From: Salinibaculum sp. SYNS191
Lineage (GTDB): Archaea; Halobacteriota; Halobacteria; Halobacteriales; Haloarculaceae
Reading direction: 5' to 3'
NCBI RefSeq assembly: GCF_037338445.1
Contig: NZ_CP147838.1
Location: forward strand, 2,294,001 to 2,358,000
DNA length: 64,000 nucleotides
Position 1 is the first letter of the stretch; the number at the start of each line of letters is the position of its first letter. The translations under genes and the position numbers were made by a program. Positions 26,330 through 33,903 of this stretch are shown here, piece after piece. Below the pieces are notes generated by a model. It did no database searches and had not been told where the DNA came from. It saw only the letters and a list, made by a program, of their open reading frames with translations.

Positions 26330-26923
26330 ATGAAAGCCATCTTCTTTGATCTGGATGGAACTCTGCTTCATTTGACGCAAGAGTACCGTGAGGTGTTAAC
26401 CGATACGTTCAGTGCTGTTCTCGGGGAGAGCCGAGAGGAATGGATTGAATTGTACAATCAAGCGTTCTACGACTCGTTCAAAGCGCACGAACCAAACCCG
26501 TATTTAGACGGATTCTCCGCCGTCAATACTCAGGCTGATCCAGAGCGACTCATCGAAACGCTTCGAAACCGAGAAATAGCGATGTGCCAACCGCCGGAGA
26601 ACGCACATTCTGACCTCGACAGGCTTGCTGAATCGTTCAAACTCGGGATTTTGACAAACGGCCTTCCAGATTGGCAGATGCAGAAACTCCGGGCCTATGA
26701 TCTTGAACAATACTTCGACGTATTCGTTGCATCCTATGACGTCGGGATGCATAAGCCACATGTCAGTCCGTTTCACACCGCTGAAAAGCGCCTTCCGGCT
26801 GACTCGTACGCGATGATCGGGGACAGCGACGCTGATATTGATGGAGCAACCGACGCTGGTTGGACTACTCATCGTTATCAAGGAGATGGATTCGTGGAGT
26901 TGCCAGACACCCTTGACTGGTAG
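26330..26923 (+). CDS. HAD-superfamily hydrolase (phosphatase)
   Basis: 197 residues from ATG 26330. HAD motifs: I FFDLDGTLL (nucleophile Asp8), II ILTNGL, III Lys in HKPHVSPF and IV GDSDADIDGA. The alpha-helical cap between motifs I and II (about 15-95) places it in subfamily I, with phosphoglycolate phosphatase and haloacid dehalogenase-like enzymes. Codon use is AT-rich like the island, suggesting transfer. A TATA-like TTTTTATC is 23-30 nt upstream, so the mRNA is leaderless. The substrate is unknown. Confidence 0.88.
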   Translation: MKAIFFDLDGTLLHLTQEYREVLTDTFSAVLGESREEWIELYNQAFYDSFKAHEPNPYLDGFSAVNTQADPERLIETLRNREIAMCQPPENAHSDLDRLAESFKLGILTNGLPDWQMQKLRAYDLEQYFDVFVASYDVGMHKPHVSPFHTAEKRLPADSYAMIGDSDADIDGATDAGWTTHRYQGDGFVELPDTLDW

Positions 26924-26984
26924 TGGAGCTAATGCGCTTTGTAGAGGTGTAGCAAACTATCTCTTCTCCGTCAAAAGGAGCGTG

Positions 26985-27062
26985 CGAGATACAGAGGGTG
27001 TAGTCAGCAGTCGGCCATCGTTGGTTTCACACTAATTCTGCTGAATGAGCCGGTCAGTAAGC
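26985..27062 (-). repeat. Dispersed repeat, copy B
   Basis: Core 27005-27040 matches copy A in 33 of 36 positions. The left part GAGATACAGAGGGTGTAG corresponds to the end of copies C and D (GATTCAGAGGGTGCAT). It thus joins the A and C/D modules into one unit of perhaps 150 bp. Confidence 0.6.
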
Positions 27063-27073
27063 GTGCTCACCGA

Positions 27074-27292
27074 CTATTTCCACCGACTCGGTAGACGACG
27101 GTAGAGCGGGAGGAACCCTCCCCAAAACAATCCGAAAGCAACTACAATTGCGACTCCAGCGAGCTCTGTCCCACTTACCCCAAACGCCTGCTGAAGAATC
27201 GTGGTCACGCCAATAACGACGAGACCGTAGACAGCAAAGTACAGACTCTGTGGCCACGACATGGCCTGTCCATGAAAATTAAAATCCGACAT
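27074..27292 (-). CDS. Small two-helix membrane protein (hypothetical)
   Basis: 72 residues from ATG 27292. Two hydrophobic helices (about 16-36 and 44-62), with a basic end (YRRLPSRWK). On the minus strand TTATTTTAG at 27315-27323 lies 23-31 nt before the ATG, a good TATA for a leaderless mRNA, so the gene is probably real. It lies at the right end of the AT-rich island. Function unknown. Confidence 0.55.
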   Translation of the reverse strand: MSDFNFHGQAMSWPQSLYFAVYGLVVIGVTTILQQAFGVSGTELAGVAIVVAFGLFWGGFLPLYRRLPSRWK

Positions 27293-27649
27293 GTGGGACC
27301 TGTAATAGACTGGGCTAAAATAAGTGTAGTGACGCCGTCATTTCGCACCTGCCGCTGATTTCCATCCTCACTGGATGACCACAGCATCAGCCGGATGTGG
27401 TCACACCGGCATCTCACAGCAGTCAGTGCTCTATCGTCATGCCTGCGTCAAACTGAGTCCGCTGAAATATCCGCTCGGCAAGATTATTGTATTTCGCACT
27501 CAGCGTCGTCCATACTCAGTAATTCCTCGGTGCCGACTATGCGCGTTGTATGCAGCACAGCCGTTCTCTCAGCGCTCAGACTATTCGCGCTCGAATGGGT
27601 GGGTCCGTTTGCCAATCTCTAGCCGGTCACGCGCAACGGTCGGGAGCTG
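27293..27649. other. Gap without a gene; possible eroded repeat copy E
   Basis: 357 bp with no supported gene. Around 27533-27565 the text GCGTTGTATGCAGCACAGC resembles the end of copy D (GAGTGTATGCAGCACTG), so a fifth, very eroded repeat copy may be present. Base composition returns to normal near 27640, marking the right edge of the island. Open frames here have no protein-like features. Confidence 0.4.
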
Positions 27650-28474
27650 TCACAGCCGATACCGCTCGCCGTCGACGGCGAACGGGTCCTCGAACGCCCG
27701 GTCGGCGGGCACGAAATGGGAGACGTGCACTGCCCGGAACCGGTCGGCGTTCAGGTCCTCGGCCAGCGCCCGCGCGCCGTCGACGGTCATGTGCTTCGTC
27801 CCGAACGTGCGCGGGACGCCGTCGGCGTCGTGGTGCTGGCCGCCGCGGGGGTGGCGCTCGCAGAACTCGGCGTGGACGATGCCGTCGGCGACGAGCAGGT
27901 CCGGGTCCGCGAGCACGTCCCGCGAGTCCTCGGGCACGTCGTAGGTGGTGTCCCCCGAAATCGACAGCTTCGCGCCCGTCTCGGGGTCCTCGACGGCCAG
28001 CCCGTAACAGACCAGCGGCGGGTGGTCGACGGGGACGAGCCGACAGTTCAGGCCCGCCGCGGTGAAGGGTTCCAGCGGCTCCTGGTCGTGGACTTCGATG
28101 GCGTCGAGGTAGTCGTACTGCCGGGCGACGGTCTCCGCGACGCTCTCGCCGGTGGTCGGGTCCACCTCGGCGGCGGCGTGGACGGGCAGCGAGCGGGTCA
28201 GCCGGAAGACGTTGCCCGCGCCGTGGAGGTGGTCGAAGTGGATGTGCGTGACGACGGCGGCGTCGGGGACGGAGAGGTCCTCGCGGAGGAACTGCTGGCG
28301 GAAGTCCGGGCTCAGGTCCACCAGCAGCGTCTCGTCGGTGCGCTCGTTGCGGACGTGCACGGAGAATCGAGTGCGCTCGACGCCGCGTTCCCTGGCGGCG
28401 GCGCAGGTGTCGCAGTCACAGCCGACGGTCGGCGTCCCTGTCGTGTCGCCCGTCCCCAGCAGCGTGACCTCCAT
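27650..28474 (-). CDS. PhnP-like MBL-fold phosphodiesterase
   Basis: 274 residues. An N-terminal extra metal site GCDCDTC (Cys19, Cys21, Cys24) precedes the MBL motif THIHFDHLHG, with later SGDTTY and VHVSHF. This combination is typical of PhnP-type enzymes that open cyclic phosphates; other members act on unrelated phosphodiesters. Phosphonate-transport genes are 22 kb away, so a link is only possible. It lies next to the AAA ATPase on the same strand with a 45-bp gap. Confidence 0.75.
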   Translation of the reverse strand: MEVTLLGTGDTTGTPTVGCDCDTCAAARERGVERTRFSVHVRNERTDETLLVDLSPDFRQQFLREDLSVPDAAVVTHIHFDHLHGAGNVFRLTRSLPVHAAAEVDPTTGESVAETVARQYDYLDAIEVHDQEPLEPFTAAGLNCRLVPVDHPPLVCYGLAVEDPETGAKLSISGDTTYDVPEDSRDVLADPDLLVADGIVHAEFCERHPRGGQHHDADGVPRTFGTKHMTVDGARALAEDLNADRFRAVHVSHFVPADRAFEDPFAVDGERYRL

Positions 28475-28519
28475 CGTGCTGACACAGGGGCCGGGGGTGC
28501 CTAAACGGTGCGCTTCCGC

Positions 28520-29848
28520 TCAGTGGTCGTGGCCGTGGTCGTGCCCGTCGCCGATGTCGCCGCCGGCGACCAGCGCGTCGTGGTCGCCCTCTATCATGTC
28601 CATGTTCTTCAGCGTGTCACGCTCCTCGAAGTCCTCGACGGCGTCCATGAGGTCCTGCTGAGTCAGCGTCGTGCGCTCCTCTGTCAGCGCGTCGAGGACT
28701 GCCTCCCGGAGCACCAGCCGGAGGTCGCTGCCGGTCAGCCCTTCGGTAATCTCGGCGAGTTCGTCGGGGTCGAAGTCGAGGATGTCCATCTCGCGGGTGA
28801 CGACGCGCAGGATGTCCGAGCGCATCGTCCGGTCGGGCTTGGGGAAGTTGACGATCTCGTCGAAGCGCCGCCAGGCCGCGGCGTCGAGCTGGTCGGGGTG
28901 GTTCGTCGCGCCGATGAGCAACACCTCGTCCTGGACGAGGCTGACCTCGTCGATGCTCTTCAGCAGCGTGTTGACGGCGCGCTTGATGGCGGCGTGTTCG
29001 TCGCTGGCGCGGGTCTTCGCCACGAAGTCGAACTCGTCGATGAAGAGGATACACGGCGAGAGCCGTTTCGCTACCTCGAAGGTCTTCTCGACGTTCTTCG
29101 CGGTCTCGCCGAGGTACTGGCTGGTAATCATCGACAGCTTCACCTCGACGAAGGGGAGGTCGAGCTTGCGGGCCAGCGCCCGCGCGACGGTGGTCTTGCC
29201 GGTGCCCGGCGGCCCGACGAACAGGAGTTTGCCGATTTCGCGCAGGCCGATGGAGGCGAGGTACTCGCGGTGTTTGATCGCCTTGACGATTTTCAGAATC
29301 TCGTTCTCCTGGTCGGCCGTCAGCACGATGTCGTCCAGCGTCATCTCGATTTCCGTCGGCGCGCGCACGTCTACGAGGTCCAGCATCTCCCCTTCCTCGT
29401 CCTCGTCGAAGTACTCCGAGAGGAGGTTGTCGATGACCGCGCGGTCGGCCCGAGACGGGCGGTTGTACTGGCGGGCGCTCTCGTAGTCGACGCCCTCGAC
29501 GTCGTCCTCGAAGTGGGCCGCGAGCACCGGGTTCGCCCGGAGGGCGTCGGCGTCGAGCCGGTCGCGCAGCCACTCCTCGGCCATGTCCCGGTCGGTGAAC
29601 GAGAGGGTCCCGTCGAAGTCGTTCTTGTCGGTGAACATCAGCCCGGAGACGACGTTCCAGGGCTCCTCGACGCCGGTGGCCGCGGCGGCAGACTCGAGGG
29701 TCGGCGAGAGCGGGCGCTCGATGCGACCGTCGCTGTAGAAGGCCTCGCGGTAGGCTGGCGGCAGGTCGTCGGGCTCGAACTGCTTGTTCTCCGTGTAGAC
29801 AGACGCCGTCAGCACGAACTCGACGACGGCACGCTCCGGGTCGTTCAT
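28520..29848 (-). CDS. AAA+ ATPase with His-rich C-terminal tail
   Basis: 442 residues from ATG 29848. An N-terminal domain (about 1-165, no recognised family) is followed by one AAA module: Walker A GPPGTGKTT (212-220), Walker B CILFIDEFD, sensor 1 LIGATNHPD and an Arg-finger region AAWRRFDE. The C-terminal helical lid is present. The tail ends DGHDHGHDH, a likely metal-binding stretch. The single AAA ring type resembles remodelling ATPases. Partners are unknown; the PhnP-like gene follows on the same strand. Confidence 0.85.
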   Translation of the reverse strand: MNDPERAVVEFVLTASVYTENKQFEPDDLPPAYREAFYSDGRIERPLSPTLESAAAATGVEEPWNVVSGLMFTDKNDFDGTLSFTDRDMAEEWLRDRLDADALRANPVLAAHFEDDVEGVDYESARQYNRPSRADRAVIDNLLSEYFDEDEEGEMLDLVDVRAPTEIEMTLDDIVLTADQENEILKIVKAIKHREYLASIGLREIGKLLFVGPPGTGKTTVARALARKLDLPFVEVKLSMITSQYLGETAKNVEKTFEVAKRLSPCILFIDEFDFVAKTRASDEHAAIKRAVNTLLKSIDEVSLVQDEVLLIGATNHPDQLDAAAWRRFDEIVNFPKPDRTMRSDILRVVTREMDILDFDPDELAEITEGLTGSDLRLVLREAVLDALTEERTTLTQQDLMDAVEDFEERDTLKNMDMIEGDHDALVAGGDIGDGHDHGHDH

Positions 29849-29933
29849 TCTCACCGAGGTTAGCCCGCGACGGAAATAAGTGCCTCGAAGTCCGCGTGGC
29901 CGCCCCGTCTCCCGGTTTCCGGTCTCACCCCGT

Positions 29934-30890
29934 TCAGACGGCCCGGTTGCGGAGGGTCCCGTAGTCACCGGTCTCGTCGATTTGCTGGAGGTTCTCCGCG
30001 AGGATGTCCGCCACCCGCTCGTAGTACTCGGGCGTGTCCCCGGAGTTGTGCGGCGTCACGAGGACGTTCGACAGCGTCCACAGCGGGTGGTCCTCCGGCA
30101 GCGGCTCCGGGTCGGTCACGTCCAGCGCCGCGCCGCGGATGCCGTTGCCCCGGAGCGCCTCGACTAACGCGTCCGTCTCGACGACGGGGCCGCGGGCGAC
30201 GTTGACGAGGACGGCGTCCGGCGGGAGCGTCTCGAAGACGGCCCCGTCTATCAGCCCCTCCGTCGTCTCCGTCAGCGGGCAGGCGAGCACGAGGTAGTCC
30301 GTCTCGACGCAGGCGGCGTGGACGTCCTCGAACCCCACCACCTCGTCGGTCGGGCCGCCCTTCTCGGGGCTGTAGCGCACGCCGACGGTGTCGACGTCGA
30401 ACGGCTCCAGGCGGTCGACGACGGTCGTCCCGATTGCCCCCAGGCCGACGACGGTGACCGTACTCCCGTGTAGCTCGCGGGTCTGGAAGTGTCGCCACTC
30501 CCGGCGCTGCTGGCGCTGCCAGCCGCGGTGCAGTCCCCGGGCGAACGTCAGCAGCGACCCGAGGACGTACTCCGAGATGTTGGGGCCGTGGACGCCCGAC
30601 GCGTTCGTCACGGCGATGCCGCGTTCCTCGAAGGCGTCGGTCGGCAGGTGGCCCACGCCCGCGTACAGGCAGGCGAACAGTTCCAGCGACTCGGCTCGGT
30701 CGAGCAGGGCCTCGTCCATCTGCAACCCGGTCACGACGGAGGCATCCGCCACCAGTTCCTGCTCCTGCTCCGGTGTCCGCGCCAGCCGAATCTCGCGGTC
30801 CGGCAGTCGCTCCCGGAGTGCCTCGACGTAGTTCTCGATGGGGCGGCCGTGGACCTCCTGGCGGAGTACCACGACGTCTCTGTCGGTCAT
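29934..30890 (-). CDS. D-2-hydroxyacid dehydrogenase
   Basis: 318 residues from ATG 30890. NAD-binding GLGAIGTTV in the Rossmann domain (about 100-280) and catalytic Arg in NVARGPVVE, Glu near DPEPLPEDH and His in VTPHNSG. The catalytic and cofactor domains are in the usual order. It is one of several such enzymes found in haloarchaea; the substrate (glyoxylate, phosphoglycerate or others) is not evident. The C-terminal ACT domain of SerA is absent. TATA-like TAACTAAGG lies about 30 nt upstream, divergent from the thiolase promoter. Confidence 0.88.
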   Translation of the reverse strand: MTDRDVVVLRQEVHGRPIENYVEALRERLPDREIRLARTPEQEQELVADASVVTGLQMDEALLDRAESLELFACLYAGVGHLPTDAFEERGIAVTNASGVHGPNISEYVLGSLLTFARGLHRGWQRQQRREWRHFQTRELHGSTVTVVGLGAIGTTVVDRLEPFDVDTVGVRYSPEKGGPTDEVVGFEDVHAACVETDYLVLACPLTETTEGLIDGAVFETLPPDAVLVNVARGPVVETDALVEALRGNGIRGAALDVTDPEPLPEDHPLWTLSNVLVTPHNSGDTPEYYERVADILAENLQQIDETGDYGTLRNRAV

Positions 30891-30998
30891 GTCCGGACAG
30901 ACACGCGCCGTCGCCTTAGTTACCGTGCCGGAGTGAACGGCTTGCCAGTCGTTCGCCGTTTGTGAGATTTTAACAGGGTGGCTCCCCTCAATCCGATC
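30891..30998. promoter_or_regulatory. Divergent promoter between the dehydrogenase and thiolase genes
   Basis: Minus-strand TAACTAAG (about 30917-30924) and plus-strand GATTTTAACA (30965-30974) lie 25-35 nt before the respective ATGs, giving leaderless transcripts in both directions. Confidence 0.45.
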
Positions 30999-32132
30999 AT
31001 GGCAACACCAGTTATCGTCGAAGCGGTTCGCACGCCCTTCGGCAAGGAAGACGGCGCGTTCGCCGACGTCCGAAGCGAAGACCTCTCCATCCCGCTCGTG
31101 GACGAACTCCTCGCGAGCACCGGCCTCGCCGGCGAGGACGTCGACGACCTGCTGTGGGGCTGTGCCCAGCAACGCGGCGAGCAGGGCAACAACGTAGGCC
31201 GGGTCGTCTCGCTGCTCTCGGACCTCGGCGAGTCCGTCCCCGCGGCGACAATCAACCGCTGGTGCGCCTCCTCGGCGGAGTCGGTGATGCGCGCAGCCGA
31301 CGCCGTCGCCGCCGGCCAGCGACAGGTCGCCATCGCCGGCGGCGTCGAGTCGATGTCCCGCGTGAAGATGGGCGAGAACGTCCACAACGTCCACCCCGGT
31401 CTGAACGACCACTACAACGTCGGCGAACTCCAGATGGGGATGACCGCCGAGAAGGTGGCCGCGGAGTTCGACATCTCACGGGAGGACCAGGACGCCTACG
31501 CCCTGCGCAGCCACGAGCGCGCGGCCGACGCCACCGAGTCCGGGAAGTTCGCCGAGGAGATCGTCCCCATCGAGACCGACGACGGAACGGTCGAGAAGGA
31601 CGAGGGAATCCGCTACGACACCAGCATGGAGAAGATGGCCTCGCTGCCGACGGTGTTCAAGGCCGACGGGACGGTCACGCCGGGCAACGCGTCCCAGACG
31701 ACCGACGGCGCGGCCGCGCTGATGGTCACCTCCCGCGCCTTCGCCGAGGACCACGGCCTGGACGTCATGGCGGAGGTCGGCGACCACAACGTCGCCGGCG
31801 TCGACCCGACGATGATGGGCATCGGCCCGGTCCCGGCGGTGCGGGGCCTCGCCGAGCGGACCGACCGCGACACCGACGACTACGACCTCGTGGAACTCAA
31901 CGAGGCCTTCGCCAGCCAGACGCTGTACTGCCAGCGCGAACTCGGCTTCGACGACGACAGCTTCAACGTCAACGGCGGCGCAATCGCCATCGGCCACCCG
32001 CTCGGGGCCTCTGGCGCGCGCCTGCCCGTGACGCTCATCCACGAGATGCAACGGCGCGACGCCGACCTCGGCCTGGCGACGGAGTGCGTCGGCTTCGGCC
32101 AGGGCGCGGCCATCGAGTTCCACCTGGAGTAG
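30999..32132 (+). CDS. Thiolase (acetyl-CoA C-acyltransferase)
   Basis: 377 residues from ATG 30999. The acyl-binding Cys89 is in [11 protein letters not shown], the catalytic His is in [10 protein letters not shown] and the second Cys is in [10 protein letters not shown], where the usual GGG turn is altered to GFG. It is a degradative/biosynthetic-type thiolase that joins or splits acyl-CoAs. It could feed poly-hydroxyalkanoate synthesis (phaC at 54 kb) or beta-oxidation; context does not decide. No partner dehydrogenase is adjacent. Confidence 0.9.
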   Translation: MATPVIVEAVRTPFGKEDGAFADVRSEDLSIPLVDELLASTGLAGEDVDDLLWGCAQQRGEQGNNVGRVVSLLSDLGESVPAATINRWCASSAESVMRAADAVAAGQRQVAIAGGVESMSRVKMGENVHNVHPGLNDHYNVGELQMGMTAEKVAAEFDISREDQDAYALRSHERAADATESGKFAEEIVPIETDDGTVEKDEGIRYDTSMEKMASLPTVFKADGTVTPGNASQTTDGAAALMVTSRAFAEDHGLDVMAEVGDHNVAGVDPTMMGIGPVPAVRGLAERTDRDTDDYDLVELNEAFASQTLYCQRELGFDDDSFNVNGGAIAIGHPLGASGARLPVTLIHEMQRRDADLGLATECVGFGQGAAIEFHLE

Positions 32133-32150
32133 GCGCGGCGTCGCGCGTCG

Positions 32151-32570
32151 TCACTCTGTCAGGAGCGTCCGGATGCTGGTCGCGGCCTCCTCGAAGGCGG
32201 TCACGTCCATACTGTCGGTCGTCAGGATGACGCCGGCCGCGCCCTGGATGATCCGGGTGACGAAGCCGTCCCGGTGGAAGCGGACGGTGAACTGGTAGGG
32301 CCCGATGGGAGCCGGTTCGGTGTCGGCCAGGGCGTCACGGACCGGTCCCTCCGCGAACCCGACGGTCTCCAGGTCGACCAGCTGTGCCTTCGCCTCCCGT
32401 GCGTCCTCGTCGGCGTCGTAGAGGTCCTGGCGGACGTACAGCACGTCGAAGGTAGCGGGGGTGAAGTACACGACGCCCCGGAGTTCGTCACCCAGGGCGG
32501 TCCGGGCCGCCGAGACGAGCTGGTCGGCCATCTCCGCGCTGACGTCTGTCTCGAATGGTGTCATGTGCAT
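32151..32570 (-). CDS. Conserved haloarchaeal hypothetical protein (139 aa)
   Basis: 139 residues; ATG 32564 is an alternative start two codons later. A compact alpha/beta protein with [16 protein letters not shown] and [15 protein letters not shown], resembling small haloarchaeal proteins of the DUF7522 type (tentative). No signal peptide, membrane segment or catalytic motif. The stop is 18 bp from the convergent thiolase stop. It diverges from the DUF47 gene across 120 bp that hold an 18-bp palindrome. Function unknown. Confidence 0.6.
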   Translation of the reverse strand: MHMTPFETDVSAEMADQLVSAARTALGDELRGVVYFTPATFDVLYVRQDLYDADEDAREAKAQLVDLETVGFAEGPVRDALADTEPAPIGPYQFTVRFHRDGFVTRIIQGAAGVILTTDSMDVTAFEEAATSIRTLLTE

Positions 32571-32631
32571 GCATCACGTACGGCGGCTGCGGGCAAAACC
32601 CTTCGCGCACTCCCCGCTCGGGAGGGCTCCC

Positions 32632-32649
32632 GACTGCTATGTAGCAGTC
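32632..32649. promoter_or_regulatory. 18-bp inverted repeat, candidate operator
   Basis: Perfect 8-bp arms GACTGCTA and TAGCAGTC around a TG centre. It lies 41-59 nt upstream of the DUF47 ATG and 62-79 nt upstream of the divergent 32570 start, the position of a repressor or activator site. The identity of the regulator is unknown. Confidence 0.5.
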
Positions 32650-32690
32650 ATAGCAACGCTTTGTCCGGCGCGGGACCCTGGTCGAACAAC

Positions 32691-33362
32691 ATGCCGACGG
32701 TCACCGACGCCTTCGGGGACGAAGTGCTCGCACGAACGGAGACGTACCTCGACCAGGTCCGGGCCGCCACCGCGCACCTGCCGGACGCCGTCGACGCCTA
32801 CGGGACCGACCGGGACGCCTTCGAGGCTGCCGTCGACCGCCTGAGTACGCAGGAGTCGGAGTGCGACGCGACGCTGCGGGAACTCCGGACGCTCGTCGGC
32901 GAGTCGCTCCCGCCGAACTACACCGACGTCTACCTCCGCGCCGACGACGTCATGCGGCTGTACGACTGCGTCGACGCCGTCCCGAACCACGCGGAGTCGT
33001 TCGTGCGCGAACTCGCCGCCATGCGCCCCGACCTGCCAGAACGGGTCCACGAGGCACTCGCCGAGATGGCGTCGCTGGCGACCGAGGCGACCGTCGTCCT
33101 CACCGACGTGACCGAAGCCTACGTCGAGAGCCTCCTCGCGGCGGGCGAACCCGTCCGGGTGGTCGACAGCGTGGACACGCTCGCGACGATGGAGGGCGAC
33201 TGTGACGCCCACAAGTACGACGCGCTGACGGCGGCCTTCGGGGCGTGTTCGACGGCGGACGCGCTCGTCGTCCGGGAACTGCTGCTCGCGCTGGACGACG
33301 CCGTCGACGCTATCGAGGACGCCGGCGACCACCTGCTGTCGATGAGTTCGACGACGCTGTAG
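32691..33362 (+). CDS. DUF47 / PhoU-like phosphate-transport accessory protein
   Basis: 223 residues, almost entirely alpha-helical with repeated acidic residues, matching the DUF47 (TIGR00153) PhoU-like family. In these, Asp/Glu clusters bind metal and the protein regulates Pit phosphate transporters. No Pit permease is adjacent here. Cys appears as ECDATL and DCVDAV pairs. ATG 32691 is chosen because the upstream codons cross a palindromic operator-like site. Confidence 0.72.
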   Translation: MPTVTDAFGDEVLARTETYLDQVRAATAHLPDAVDAYGTDRDAFEAAVDRLSTQESECDATLRELRTLVGESLPPNYTDVYLRADDVMRLYDCVDAVPNHAESFVRELAAMRPDLPERVHEALAEMASLATEATVVLTDVTEAYVESLLAAGEPVRVVDSVDTLATMEGDCDAHKYDALTAAFGACSTADALVVRELLLALDDAVDAIEDAGDHLLSMSSTTL

Positions 33363-33450
33363 GCGGACACCGCCAGCCGACAGCCGCAACGCCGCTCCCG
33401 TTGTCGCCCGTTCGAAGAGTCTTATGGGGGCGGCGGCGCTGGTGGGCCGT

Positions 33451-33897
33451 ATGGACCTCGTCGCGCTGTTCAACGAGATGCCCTTCCACAGGTTGCTGGG
33501 AATCGAACTCACGTTCGCGGAGAACGGCGTCGCGACCGGCGAGTTGACCCACAGCGAGGAACTGCTCTCGAACCCCCACGGCGACGTCGTCCACGGCGGC
33601 GCGACCTACGCGCTCGCCGACGCAATCGGGAGCGCGTCGGTCATCTCGCTGTCCCACGCGGTCTCGCCGACGGTCGACATGCGCATGGACTACCTCGCGC
33701 CGGTGACGACGGACCTCACCGCCGAGGCAGAGGTGGTCAGATTCGGCGAGAGCCTCGCGATGACCCGCGTCGAGATGTACGACGCCGACGACAGACACGT
33801 CGCTACCGCACACGGGACCTACAAAACGGGCGGGCAGGGCGAGGAGACGCCGTGGTCGGACGCGGCCACCGTCACGCCGGACGACGGCGGGCAGTGA
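33451..33897 (+). CDS. PaaI-type hotdog-fold acyl-CoA thioesterase
   Basis: 148 residues. The hotdog motif VVHGGATYALADAIGS (Asn/Asp-His-Gly-Gly with catalytic Asp on the helix) and DMRMDYLAPV define the PaaI/4HBT family, which hydrolyses acyl- or aryl-CoA. Likely a tetramer. It follows DUF47 by 88 bp on the same strand. Its stop is 6 bp from that of the convergent antiporter gene. Confidence 0.88.
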   Translation: MDLVALFNEMPFHRLLGIELTFAENGVATGELTHSEELLSNPHGDVVHGGATYALADAIGSASVISLSHAVSPTVDMRMDYLAPVTTDLTAEAEVVRFGESLAMTRVEMYDADDRHVATAHGTYKTGGQGEETPWSDAATVTPDDGGQ

Positions 33898-33903
33898 CTC
33901 CCG

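Larger units (their letters stand above)
25169..27649. other. AT-richer accessory island
   Basis: Base composition drops visibly compared with both flanks, codon use changes (more A/T third positions), and CTAG appears here three times although it is rare elsewhere. The island holds an HAD hydrolase, three small two-helix membrane proteins and at least four degenerate copies of one repeat. No integrase, transposase or att site was recognised, so how it arose is open. Confidence 0.6.
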
